NCBI RefSeq assembly: GCF_000426645.1
Contig: NZ_AUFT01000001.1
Location: 186,001 to 250,000 of the forward strand
Source of the DNA: Nakamurella lactea DSM 19367
Lineage (GTDB): Bacteria; Actinomycetota; Actinomycetes; Mycobacteriales; Nakamurellaceae
DNA length: 64,000 bases
Direction of reading: 5' to 3'
Shown: positions 39,469 through 47,656 of the stretch, one piece after another
Numbering within the stretch: the first letter of the stretch is position 1
Layout of the letters: every line of letters begins with the position of its first letter
Notes under the pieces: generated by a model
What the model saw: the letters and a program-made list of their open reading frames with translations, nothing else
Told to the model about the DNA's origin: nothing
The model's database searches: none
Position numbers and translations under genes: made by a program

Positions 39469-40971
39469 TCAGGCCGACGCCGTCGGGTCCGTGACGGCGC
39501 CAAGGAACAGCGGTGCGCCAGTGCGGGTCTCGCTGATCCAGAAGATGAAAGGCCGGTTGACGATCAACTCCTCGGTCGTCGGCTTGAGCGACATCGTCGC
39601 TATGGTCATGCCGGTAGCGGCGGCGGCCTCGGTCCCCTTTTCGTCAACTGTGACCACGGCCTGGTGCACGAATGCCGCCGCGTACAGGTCGCCGGGCCGG
39701 CCGGCAATCCCGGACAGGTCGGCCAGACCGTACTCGAAGATGTCCCGGATGCCGAGCCGTTGCGCAACCTTCAGCGCATCCTGGGTCGCGGTGACCGAGA
39801 ACAGCGGCATCGTCACCTGCAGCAGATCCCTGTCCGCCCTGGCCCGGTCGAACAGGCCCGCGTCGAGCGCGCCCAGCACGGCCGCGAACCGTCCCAGCGC
39901 CGGCACCAACACGGTCATCGCGACACCGCGGCCGAGATAGGGAATCGTGGCCGCGCTCCAGTCCTTCCCGACGACGCCCCGAACCGGCTCGTTGGTGATC
40001 ATCGTCGGCGCCAGAATGTCGCTGTCGCCGGTGTGGAACGTGGCCGGCTGACCTTTGCTGAACGGCTCGTCCCAGGCCGCCTTCAGATACAGCGCGTTGA
40101 CCAGCACCAGCACCGTCAACGGGTCGATCGATTTCTCCGGGAACAGTTCGGGAATCAGGTCGTTCGTCCGCTCGGCGACCCAGTTGTTGATCGCCAGCCG
40201 CATCTTCTCCGGATCGGCGGCGAAATCCGCGGCCATCGCCTCGATCCCGTACTGCACTGCCAACGCGTCCAGGTACTCATGGCGCACCTGGAATCCGTCC
40301 TGTATCCAGGTCTGGTTCACCGGCTGGATCGTCATCGATTCGGCGGCGCCGCGTCGATCCTTCTTCGCCGCTGCGATCGCCGCCGTCACCCCGGCGTCCA
40401 CCGCGCTGATCACCGCACCCTGGGCGCCGACACCCTTCGCGCGCAGTGCCGCGTCGATCTGGGCCGCCGTCTTTCCCTTCGCGCCGGCCCTGGCCATCGC
40501 CAGCACGGTGAACAGCGAGTACGGACTGATCGCGGTATTGGCCGCGGACGGGTCGAGCCCGCGTGCCTGCCGGAGAAAGTCGGCGCCGAAATCGGTCAGC
40601 GCGGTGCGGGCGGCTGCTGCATCACCCGGACCGCGCCGGGCACCGGTGCCGCGCAGTGCCTGCGGCGGTCGGGCCGGACCTGGGGTGGGCACCGGACCGG
40701 AGGTCGGGGCCGGATCGGAAGAACGGATCGGATCAGAGGATGTCGCCGGCTCGGCGCTCAGGGTTCCCTCGGCCTGCGTCGAGGCCGGACCGCCACCGGA
40801 CCGGGCGGTCTCGGAAACGGAATCCACCGAGGTGTCGGGACCACCGGCGTTCGATTCGGCGCTGCAGCCCGCCAGGCTCGCGGCCACGCCGGAAGCAGCG
40901 GCCGCGGCCACCAACAGGAACCGGCGGCGGGTGACGGCCCCGGCGGCATCAGCGGTGCCGAGAGTGTTCAT
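39469..40971 (-). CDS. Serpin lipoprotein 4 (tandem copy)
   Basis: A 500-residue serpin with the same Tat motif (TRRRFLL) and lipidated C36 as copy 2, and a longer Ser/Pro/Ala linker (about 37-100). The core motifs are intact (NTAISPYSLFTVLAMARAGA, LVNALYLKAAW). The hinge EKGTEAAAATG leads into MTIATMSLKPTTEEL: Met-Ser at P1-P1', but a different P' side (LKPTTEEL instead of LPMVDL). Several core loops also differ from copies 2 and 3, so it has drifted furthest of the tandem set. It is exported and membrane-anchored. Confidence 0.93.
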   Translation of the reverse strand: MNTLGTADAAGAVTRRRFLLVAAAAASGVAASLAGCSAESNAGGPDTSVDSVSETARSGGGPASTQAEGTLSAEPATSSDPIRSSDPAPTSGPVPTPGPARPPQALRGTGARRGPGDAAAARTALTDFGADFLRQARGLDPSAANTAISPYSLFTVLAMARAGAKGKTAAQIDAALRAKGVGAQGAVISAVDAGVTAAIAAAKKDRRGAAESMTIQPVNQTWIQDGFQVRHEYLDALAVQYGIEAMAADFAADPEKMRLAINNWVAERTNDLIPELFPEKSIDPLTVLVLVNALYLKAAWDEPFSKGQPATFHTGDSDILAPTMITNEPVRGVVGKDWSAATIPYLGRGVAMTVLVPALGRFAAVLGALDAGLFDRARADRDLLQVTMPLFSVTATQDALKVAQRLGIRDIFEYGLADLSGIAGRPGDLYAAAFVHQAVVTVDEKGTEAAAATGMTIATMSLKPTTEELIVNRPFIFWISETRTGAPLFLGAVTDPTASA

Positions 40972-40980
40972 ACCCGCAAG

Positions 40981-40986
40981 ACGTTA
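40981..40986 (-). promoter_or_regulatory. -10 element of serpin 4
   Basis: TAACGT on the minus strand, 9 nt before ATG 40971, in the block shared with serpins 2 and 3. Confidence 0.5.
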
Positions 40987-41045
40987 TCCGGTCCGAGCGC
41001 GTTGCACCCGCCGGCGACCTGACCCGCAGGCTGATGCGCGGACGC

Positions 41046-41144
41046 CGTCCGACGCCGTCAGGCCCGTGACGGCACCAAGGAAACGCGGTGCGCCGGTACG
41101 AGTCTCACCGATCCAGAAGATGAATGGCCGGTCGACGATGAGCT
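41046..41144 (-). pseudogene. 3' stump of a fifth serpin
   Basis: About 33 codons on the minus strand read QLIVDRPFIFWIGETRT, then GAPRFLGAVT, colinear with the C-termini of copies 2-4 (for example VNRPFIFWISETRT in copy 4). It sits at the same distance upstream of copy 4 as the full genes sit from each other. A 4-bp deletion relative to copy 4 removes the stop codon, and similarity ends abruptly near 41144. It is a broken tandem copy. Confidence 0.8.
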
Positions 41145-41370
41145 GCACGATAGCGCCGCCAGGTCGGGTGGTCCGGTCGGTCCCTGACGGGCTGACGGGG
41201 CCGACGGATCAGCGCCGTTCGGCCCCGGATGTTCGGGCCCATCTCGTCCCAGGTTTGCAACTCCCAGGCGGCCCCAGACCGCGAACCAGCCGTCCGGACC
41301 GACGGGCCACCACCGGCGACCAGCTCAATTTCAGTGACGCACGCCGAGATCTTCGTCGTAGCGAACCGGC
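41145..41370. other. Intergenic stretch without recognised content
   Basis: Between the serpin stump and the GNAT promoter no coding pattern, repeat or RNA is recognised. It may be eroded sequence from the rest of the fifth serpin or its former neighbour. Confidence 0.4.
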
Positions 41371-41376
41371 TAGTAT
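41371..41376 (+). promoter_or_regulatory. -10 element of the GNAT transcript
   Basis: TAGTAT is followed by 7 nt and ATG 41384 of a short leader ORF, predicting a leaderless mRNA. Confidence 0.5.
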
Positions 41377-41383
41377 GTGCCGC

Positions 41384-41419
41384 ATGCGGAACTGCGTCAC
41401 GGGCGCGAATTCGTCATGA
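41384..41419 (+). CDS. 11-codon leaderless leader ORF of the GNAT gene
   Basis: Encodes MRNCVTGANSS and ends in TGA, overlapping the GNAT ATG as ATGA. The -10 lies 7 nt before its start, so it would be the first translated codon of the mRNA. The GNAT gene lacks its own Shine-Dalgarno, so coupled reinitiation is likely. Confidence 0.45.
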   Translation: MRNCVTGANSS

Positions 41420-42036
41420 TCGAAACCGCGCCGGGTGACGAGGGCGTGACGACTTCGCACGTGGTCAAGCCGCTCACGCTCGAGACGTTCCCGGCGTGGC
41501 TGGCGCTCGCGCAGAAGCACAACGGGGTCTGGGGTGGCTGCTACTGCTCGTATTTCCACGGCGACACAGAGCACACCATCAAGCGGGAGTATGACGGGCC
41601 GACGTTCAAGAAGCGACTCGTGGCGGAGGGTGTCGCACACGCCGCACTTGTCTTCGACGGGGACGACGCCATCGCCTGGTGCGAGTACGGCAGCCCGCTG
41701 GAACTGCCGAACATCTATCACCGCAAGGAGTACGACGCGGCCGAGACCAAGCCGGCGCCCTGGCGCATCACCTGCTTCTTCGTCGACCGCGACTACCGAC
41801 GTTCAGGGGTGGCGCGGGAAGCGCTGGACGGCGCACTGGAGTTGATTGCTCGGGCCGGTGGGGGCGAAGTGGTCTCGTTCGCCAACGAGCTCGTCGACGG
41901 CAAGAGGACGTCGTCGTCGTTCCTGCACAACGGCACTCGGGCCATGTTCGAGAAGGCTGGATTCACGTTCGAGCGTCACATCGGCAAGCGCAAGACTGTG
42001 ATGCGCAAGACGATATCGCAGGCCCAGGGACCGTGA
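41416..42036 (+). CDS. GNAT-family N-acetyltransferase
   Basis: A 206-residue acetyltransferase. An N-terminal segment with GGCYCSYFHGDTEH is typical of a GNAT subgroup with a Cys/Tyr-rich start. The acetyl-CoA loop is DYRRSGVAREALDGAL, and the C-terminal strand GFTFERHIGKRKTVMRK closes the fold. The substrate is unknown. An in-frame GTG at 41377 is an alternative, but it touches the -10 element directly, so ATG 41416, coupled to the leader ORF, is preferred. Confidence 0.82.
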   Translation: MIETAPGDEGVTTSHVVKPLTLETFPAWLALAQKHNGVWGGCYCSYFHGDTEHTIKREYDGPTFKKRLVAEGVAHAALVFDGDDAIAWCEYGSPLELPNIYHRKEYDAAETKPAPWRITCFFVDRDYRRSGVAREALDGALELIARAGGGEVVSFANELVDGKRTSSSFLHNGTRAMFEKAGFTFERHIGKRKTVMRKTISQAQGP

Positions 42037-42323
42037 CCACGCCATGCCGAGCCGCGCCACGCCGCGGTCGAGTTCGCTCGGTCGTTGCTGACGATCACCG
42101 CCGGGCGTCACTTGTTGGCCTCGCTGCCGGGCACGTGGTCGAGATCGACGCCGGATCTCACCGCGCAGCATCGGCGATCCCGTCGGCGGCCGTCGCGCTC
42201 CGCGCCGCATCGTCGCCTGACTCTTCCCACTCTCGCTAGGCAGCTTCGTAGTCCTGCTCCAGGTCGGGCAGCCGTAACATGCGCACGGCATGCTGCAGCG
42301 CGGCCTGCGATGCAGGCGGAGTC
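42037..42323. other. Gene-free gap between GNAT and smc with a possible gene tail
   Basis: No complete gene. On the minus strand, just after the smc stop, a run ends in MLRLPDLEQDYEAA and TAG near 42237-42281. It looks like the C-terminus of a lost protein, but the family is not recognised. In mycobacteria ftsY follows smc; it is absent here. Confidence 0.3.
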
Positions 42324-45300
42324 CTACTCGGGTGTCCCCACTGGCGCGGGCGTTCGCAATTCCTCGGCCCGGGCATCGGACTCCCCCGGCGTCCCGACCG
42401 ACCGAACGGGTGCCGGCCGGTCGTCCGCCGACCGGATGCGCTGGCTGATCACCTGGGTGATGCCGTCGCCGCGCATCGAGACGCCGTACAGCGCGTCGGC
42501 GGCCTCCATGGTGAATTTCTGGTGGGTGATGATGATCAACTGCGAGGAGTCGCGGAGCTCGGCGAGCAACCCGACCAGCCTGGTCAGGTTGACCTCGTCC
42601 AGCGCGGCTTCCACCTCGTCCATGATGTAGAACGGGCTGGGCCGGGCCCGGAAAATCGCCACCAACATGGCCACCGCGGTCAGCGACCGTTCGCCGCCGG
42701 ACAGCAGCGAGAGCCGCTTCACCTTCTTGCCGGGCGGCCGGGCGTGCACCTCGATGCCGGTGGCCAGCATGTCCGACGGATCGGTGAGCACCAGCTCGCC
42801 TTCGCCGCCGGGGAACAGCGTGGCGAACACCGTGACGAATTCGCGGGCCACGTCGTGGTAGGCGGCGGTGAAGACCTCAAGGATCTTGTCGTCGACCTCC
42901 TTGACCACGGTCAGCAGGTCGGTCCGGGTCGCCTTCAGGTCTTCCAGCTGGGTGGACAGGAAGGCGTGCCGTTCCTCCAGCGCGGCGAATTCCTCCAGCG
43001 CCAACGGGTTCACCTTGCCCAGCAGCGCAAGATCCTTCTCGGCGCGCTTGGCCCGCCGCTCCTGGGTCTGCCGGTCGTAGGGCATGGGCTGCGGCGCGGA
43101 AACCTCGTCGCCCCGTTCCTTCGCCGCGTCGTACTCCCCCATCTCCAGCGCGGTCGGCGGCACCGGCACCTCCGGGCCGAACTCGGCGAGCAGGTCGTCC
43201 GGCGAGATGGCGAACTCCACCCCGATCCGCTCCACCAACTGTTGGTGCCGCAGCGACTGCTGCGCGCGCTGCACCTCGTCCCGGTGCACAGTGTCGGTGA
43301 GCCGGTCCCACTCGGACTGCAGCTCGGCCACTGCCCGCCGGGTCTTCTCGGCCGCCGCCTCTGCTCCGGCGCGGGCGGCCTGGGCCTGCTCCCGGCCGGC
43401 CGTGGCGTGCTGCAGCGAGATGTCCAGCTTCTCGGCGGCCCGGCGGCCCAGCTCGACCACCCGGCCGGCAACGGCGGCGCCCGCCGCCCGCCGGCGGACG
43501 GCGGCCTCGGCCCTGGCGGTGGCCTCGCGTTCCTGTCGGGCCGCCCGGCGCAGCCCCTCGGCGGTGCCGGATCCGGCTCTGGCCCGTTCCTCGGCGGTGC
43601 GCAGCGCGAGCCGGGCATCCACCTCGGCCTGCCGGGCGCGGGCGGTCACCTCAGCAGCTGCGTCCCGGGGACCGGCATCCACCTCGGTCGAGGCGTCCGC
43701 TGTGTCCTCGGTCGCCGCTCGCAGCCGCCGCTCCAGGTCGTCCAACGCCGTCCGGTGCTGCTCGCGGGCCGTCTCGGCGGCGTCCCGCTGACGCTCCAGC
43801 CGATCGGCCTCCGCCGACGCCGATCTGGCCTGCTCGCCCAGCCGACCGAGCTGCTCGGCGACCGCGGACAGCTGGGCGTCCGACTCGTGCAGCGCCGACA
43901 GTGCGAGATCGGCCTCATCGGCCAGCTGCTGCGCCTCGGTCCTGGCGCCGGACAACGCCGCCTCCAGCTCGGTGATCCGGCTGCCCACCGCTGCCAGCCT
44001 GGTCTCGGCCTCGTCGACCGCCGCCTGGATCTCGATCACCGACTGCTTGCCGGCGCTGCCGCCGAACGCCCAGTCGGCGCCGATCAGGTCGCCACCGGTG
44101 GTAACCGCCCGGATGCTCGGCTCGGCCGTCACCAGATCGGTTGCGGCGGCAAGGTTCTCGACGATCGCTACTCGGTCGAGGGCACGCAACAGGGCCGGCC
44201 GCAACGATTCCGGCGCCTGCACCTGATCGATTGCCCAGACCACCGCGGCATCCGGCAGCTCCGGCCAGCCGGATCGGTCGATGAGCTCCGGTGCTCCGCC
44301 CAGCAGCAGCCCGGCCCGGCCACCGTCGCTGTCCCGCAGGTGCTCCAGTGCTCCGGCGGCAGCCGTCAGCCCTTGCACCGCAACGGCATCGGCCACCGAA
44401 CCGAGCGCCGCACCGACGGCCGTCTCGTGACCGGGCGTCACGTCCAGCACCGAGGCCACCGAGCCCAACAGACCGGGCAACTCGGCCGACAACAGCGCGC
44501 CGGCGCCGTCCCGGCGGTCCAGCCCCATCGACAGCGCCTCGGCCCTGGCCTTCAGGCCGGTCTGTTCGGTGCGAGCCTCGCGAAGAGCATCGGTCAGCTC
44601 GCCGACCCGGTCGGACGCGGTGTTGGCCGCCGTCTCCGCGGCCAGGTGCGCCTCGTCAAGGCCGACCTCTGACGAGTCCAGGTCGCCGACCGAATCCTGC
44701 AGGTTCTCGAAGTCCGTCCAGGCGGTGGTCGCGCGCTCACGGGCGCCCGTCACCGCCGTCCCCAGCCTGGCCACCTCGTCATCCGAGGACGACAGCCGAG
44801 ACCTTGCGGCATTGACCTGCCCGGTCAGCCGGGCCAGTCCCTCCCGGCGATCGGCAATCGCCCGCGAGGCGGCGACAAGTTCCGCCTCCGCGGCCCGCAG
44901 GGCCTGCTCGGCGCCGCTCCTGGCCGTCACGGCGTCGGCCAGTTCGGTCCTGGCCGCATCCACGGCCTGTTGCCGGGCCGCCTGTTCGGCCTCGGCCGCC
45001 TCCGCCTGCCGGTCCAGTTCGTCCGGGTCGCGGCCGCTGCGGTGCGCTTCCTGCGGCGCGGACAGATTGCGGGCCCGCTCCTCGGCCAGCGAAATGGTGC
45101 CGCGGAATCGTTCGGCGAGCGCCGACAACGAGAACCAGGTGTCCTGCGCTGCCTGCAGGGCCGGGTTCGCCTCGGCCAGCGCGGCGCCGGCCCGTTCGGC
45201 CGCGGTGGTGGCCTCGGTGAGCGCCTGCTGGATCTTCTCCCGGTGCGCGACCGCGGCTTGCTCGTCGGCGTTCTCTTTGGCGATCTGCTCGGCCAGGCTG

Positions 45301-46004
45301 ACGAAGTCGTCGGCGATCAGCCTCAGCTTCGCGTCCCGCAGGTCGGCCTGCACCCCGGCGGCCCGGCGGGCCACCTCGGCCTGCCGGCCGAGCGGCTTGA
45401 GCTGCCGGCGCAGCTCACCGGTCAGATCGTTGAGCCTGGTCAGGTTGGCCTGCATCGAATCGAGCTTCCGCAGTGCCTTTTCTTTGCGTTTGCGGTGCTT
45501 GAGGACGCCGGCCGCTTCCTCGATGAAGGCCCTGCGGTCCTCCGGCCGGGCGGACAGCACCGCATCGAGCTGGCCCTGGCCCACGATCACGTGCATCTCG
45601 CGACCGATGCCGGAGTCGCTGAGCAGCTCCTGGATGTCCAGCAGCCGACACGAGCTGCCGTTGATCTCGTACTCGCTGGCGCCGTCCCGGAACATCCGCC
45701 GGGTGATCGACACCTCGGTGTAGTCGATGGGCAGCGCGCCGTCGGCGTTGTTGATGGTCAGGGTGACCTCGGCCCGGCCCAGCGGCGGCCGATCCGCGGT
45801 GCCGGCGAAGATGACGTCCTCCATCTTGCCGCCACGCAGCGCCTTGGCACCCTGCTCGCCGAGCACCCAGGCGATGGCGTCGACCACGTTGGACTTGCCG
45901 GATCCGTTCGGACCGACGACGGCGGTGATGCCGGGCTCGAACTGCAGGGTGGTGGCCGACGCGAACGACTTGAAGCCCTTGAGCGTGAGCGACTTCAAAT
46001 ACAC
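42324..46004 (-). CDS. smc: Chromosome segregation protein SMC
   Basis: Condensin ATPase of 1226 residues from GTG 46004, with GAGAGGTGA upstream. N-terminal head Walker A is GPNGSGKS (31-38) within YLKSLTLKGFKSF; the Q-loop region is VGQGQLDAVLSARPEDRR. Long coiled coils flank a hinge at about residues 510-650 with the glycine-rich GADWAFGG segment. The C-terminal head has LSGGERSLTAVAML near 1101 and Walker B FYIMDEVEAALD. The open frame upstream to 46319 is not family-like. acyP lies upstream as in other actinobacteria, with an SGNH gene inserted between them. Confidence 0.97.
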   Translation of the reverse strand: MYLKSLTLKGFKSFASATTLQFEPGITAVVGPNGSGKSNVVDAIAWVLGEQGAKALRGGKMEDVIFAGTADRPPLGRAEVTLTINNADGALPIDYTEVSITRRMFRDGASEYEINGSSCRLLDIQELLSDSGIGREMHVIVGQGQLDAVLSARPEDRRAFIEEAAGVLKHRKRKEKALRKLDSMQANLTRLNDLTGELRRQLKPLGRQAEVARRAAGVQADLRDAKLRLIADDFVSLAEQIAKENADEQAAVAHREKIQQALTEATTAAERAGAALAEANPALQAAQDTWFSLSALAERFRGTISLAEERARNLSAPQEAHRSGRDPDELDRQAEAAEAEQAARQQAVDAARTELADAVTARSGAEQALRAAEAELVAASRAIADRREGLARLTGQVNAARSRLSSSDDEVARLGTAVTGARERATTAWTDFENLQDSVGDLDSSEVGLDEAHLAAETAANTASDRVGELTDALREARTEQTGLKARAEALSMGLDRRDGAGALLSAELPGLLGSVASVLDVTPGHETAVGAALGSVADAVAVQGLTAAAGALEHLRDSDGGRAGLLLGGAPELIDRSGWPELPDAAVVWAIDQVQAPESLRPALLRALDRVAIVENLAAATDLVTAEPSIRAVTTGGDLIGADWAFGGSAGKQSVIEIQAAVDEAETRLAAVGSRITELEAALSGARTEAQQLADEADLALSALHESDAQLSAVAEQLGRLGEQARSASAEADRLERQRDAAETAREQHRTALDDLERRLRAATEDTADASTEVDAGPRDAAAEVTARARQAEVDARLALRTAEERARAGSGTAEGLRRAARQEREATARAEAAVRRRAAGAAVAGRVVELGRRAAEKLDISLQHATAGREQAQAARAGAEAAAEKTRRAVAELQSEWDRLTDTVHRDEVQRAQQSLRHQQLVERIGVEFAISPDDLLAEFGPEVPVPPTALEMGEYDAAKERGDEVSAPQPMPYDRQTQERRAKRAEKDLALLGKVNPLALEEFAALEERHAFLSTQLEDLKATRTDLLTVVKEVDDKILEVFTAAYHDVAREFVTVFATLFPGGEGELVLTDPSDMLATGIEVHARPPGKKVKRLSLLSGGERSLTAVAMLVAIFRARPSPFYIMDEVEAALDEVNLTRLVGLLAELRDSSQLIIITHQKFTMEAADALYGVSMRGDGITQVISQRIRSADDRPAPVRSVGTPGESDARAEELRTPAPVGTPE

Positions 46005-46243
46005 GCGGTCTTCACCTCTCTGCCGACACCCGATCTGTCCGGATTCTCGCGAAACCGTTGGCGCGGGCCCGCGGTATGGCGACTCGCGAAAGGTTACCCG
46101 CTTTCGGATGGCCCCCTTCCCCGACGACACGCCTTCGCCGCTGGTCGGCCGTCGGGTCCGAGAGATCGCCACTCGGCCACGTCCACCCGCCGAGAGTGAC
46201 GAGTTCGACTCGCGCACGCCGTCGCGTCCCCAGCAAGGGTGTC

Positions 46244-46249
46244 TACCCT
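46244..46249 (+). promoter_or_regulatory. -10 element for leaderless SGNH gene
   Basis: TACCCT followed by 6 nt and GTG 46256. Confidence 0.5.
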
Positions 46250-46255
46250 GGCGAC

Positions 46256-47254
46256 GTGTCGCACGCTGGCGAAAGCTCGACAATCTCCCGGGTGAGCCGA
46301 CTCGGGTCGGCGGTGGCACTCAGCGTGATCCTGGTGGCCACGGCCACCGGTTGCTCGCCGGCGAAGACCCTGGCCCCCGCGGCGACGCATTCCTCGGCGA
46401 CAGCCACAGCCACAGCCACAGCCACAGCCACAGCCACAGCCACAGCGTCCGTCACGTCGGCCACCTCGGCCATGTCATCGGCCGCAACCGCGTCGGCGGC
46501 GGTGACGCCATCGAGTTCGACACCGGCCAGGCCACCGGAGACCACACCACCGCGACCGTGGAGGGTGTTGGCCGTCGGCGACTCGGTGACGACCGGCAGC
46601 GCCTGTAAGTGCACGCCGTTCCCACAGCAGTACGCCACGCTGTTGACCCATGCCCGCGGGGTACCGACCACCGTCACCAACCTGGGGGTGAACGGCCTGA
46701 CCGCGGCCGGGCTACTGGCGCTGGTCAAGGATCCGAAGTCGGCCGTCAGGCGCGCCCTGCCGAACGCCGACATCGATCTGATCACCATCGGCGCCAACGA
46801 CTTCGGCGACAATTACGCCGACATCACCTCGGCCTCCTGCCGCGGCCCGGACCGCACCGACTGTGTCGATGACGAGTTGGCTGCGCTGCGCATCACCATG
46901 ACCCAGTTGATCGACGAGATCCACCAGGTGCGCAGCAGGCGGCCGACGGCCATCCTGGTGTCCGGCTACTGGAATGTGTTCCAGGACGGTCAGGTAGCCA
47001 AGGACAAGTTCCCGACCGCCGGCGTCCAGGCCACCAAGGCGTTGACGCAACGGGCCAACACGGTGCTGCGTGAGGTGGCGGACGCCGATGGCGCCACCTA
47101 TGTCGGGCTGTACACCGCGTTCAACGGTCCAGCGGCGAGTGGCGACATCACCCAACTGTTGGCTCCGGACGGCGACCATCCGAACGCCAGGGGCCACGCC
47201 CTGATCGCCCAACGGCTGTTGGCGGCCGGGCTGCCCGGTCTGGTCCGGGGCTGA
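46256..47254 (+). CDS. SGNH-hydrolase (GDSL esterase) lipoprotein
   Basis: A 332-residue secreted esterase-like protein from GTG 46256. The lipoprotein signal ends in the lipobox TATGC. A Thr-Ala repeat linker (about residues 48-66) and Ser/Ala/Pro-rich region lead to the hydrolase domain from about residue 100. Catalytic blocks are VLAVGDSVTTG (Ser, block I), GVNG (Gly), IGANDFGDN (Asn) and DGDHPNARGH (Asp-His). Substrates could be cell-wall acetyl or acyl esters; this is not determinable. The frame is open upstream, but the -10 hexamer fixes the start. Confidence 0.9.
   Translation: MSHAGESSTISRVSRLGSAVALSVILVATATGCSPAKTLAPAATHSSATATATATATATATATASVTSATSAMSSAATASAAVTPSSSTPARPPETTPPRPWRVLAVGDSVTTGSACKCTPFPQQYATLLTHARGVPTTVTNLGVNGLTAAGLLALVKDPKSAVRRALPNADIDLITIGANDFGDNYADITSASCRGPDRTDCVDDELAALRITMTQLIDEIHQVRSRRPTAILVSGYWNVFQDGQVAKDKFPTAGVQATKALTQRANTVLREVADADGATYVGLYTAFNGPAASGDITQLLAPDGDHPNARGHALIAQRLLAAGLPGLVRG
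46401..46446 (+). repeat. CAGCCA hexanucleotide tandem repeat
   Basis: About 7.7 perfect copies of CAGCCA encode the alternating Thr-Ala stalk of the SGNH lipoprotein. Being a hexamer, slippage changes stalk length without shifting frame. Confidence 0.9.
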
Positions 47255-47315
47255 CGCCGGGTCAGCGGATCTGGATTGCGCTACGTCACCGGCCACGGGT
47301 CTCGTGCGGACCCGG

Positions 47316-47615
47316 TCACGCCTCGACGAATCCGACCAGATCTCCCCGGGGTTCGGCGTAGCGCTCCGAGACGTGGCTGACGTGCCCGGGAGGGCGGCCC
47401 TCGCGCAGCAACCGCACCAGCTGCTCGCAGGCGGCCCGCGGGCCCTCGGCGATCACCTCGACCCGGCCGTCCGGCTTGTTGATCGCCTTGCCGACCAGCC
47501 CGAGCTCGAGCCCGCGCACCCTCGTCCACCAGCGGAAACCGACGCCCTGCACCCGGCCGTTGACGAACGCCGTCAGCCGCACCCGTTCGTCGGTGCCGGG
47601 GGGCTGGTCGGTCAT
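47316..47615 (-). CDS. acyP: Acylphosphatase
   Basis: A 99-residue enzyme that hydrolyses acyl phosphates. The signature is complete: RVQGVGFRWWTR carries the phosphate-binding loop with the catalytic Arg, and GKAINKPDGRVEVIAEG carries the catalytic Asn. Length is typical (90-100). It is on the same strand as smc and upstream of it, the usual actinobacterial arrangement, but here an inverted SGNH gene lies between them. Confidence 0.95.
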   Translation of the reverse strand: MTDQPPGTDERVRLTAFVNGRVQGVGFRWWTRVRGLELGLVGKAINKPDGRVEVIAEGPRAACEQLVRLLREGRPPGHVSHVSERYAEPRGDLVGFVEA

Positions 47616-47656
47616 CCAGTGGATTCTAGGGACCGTAGGCGCCCACTGTCCGGTGG

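Noticed and set aside
36656-39940. Very long plus-strand open frame (over 1000 codons) across the serpin genes
   Set aside because: It is antisense to three clear serpin genes and has low-complexity Arg/Ser/Ala-rich content, typical of shadow frames in high-GC DNA.
41145-41370. Possible transposon scar beside the serpin stump
   Set aside because: No terminal inverted repeats, target duplication or transposase fragment is visible.
42279-44672. Long plus-strand frame over smc
   Set aside because: Antisense shadow of the SMC C-terminal half; the composition is His/Gln/Arg/Gly-rich without motifs.
46046-46095. Two CTCGCGAAA direct repeats upstream of smc
   Set aside because: Two nine-base copies 36 bp apart are too little to assign an operator without knowing a regulator.
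46401-46446. Short tandem repeat as a possible CRISPR
   Set aside because: The unit is six bases, contiguous, without spacers, and encodes a Thr-Ala stalk.
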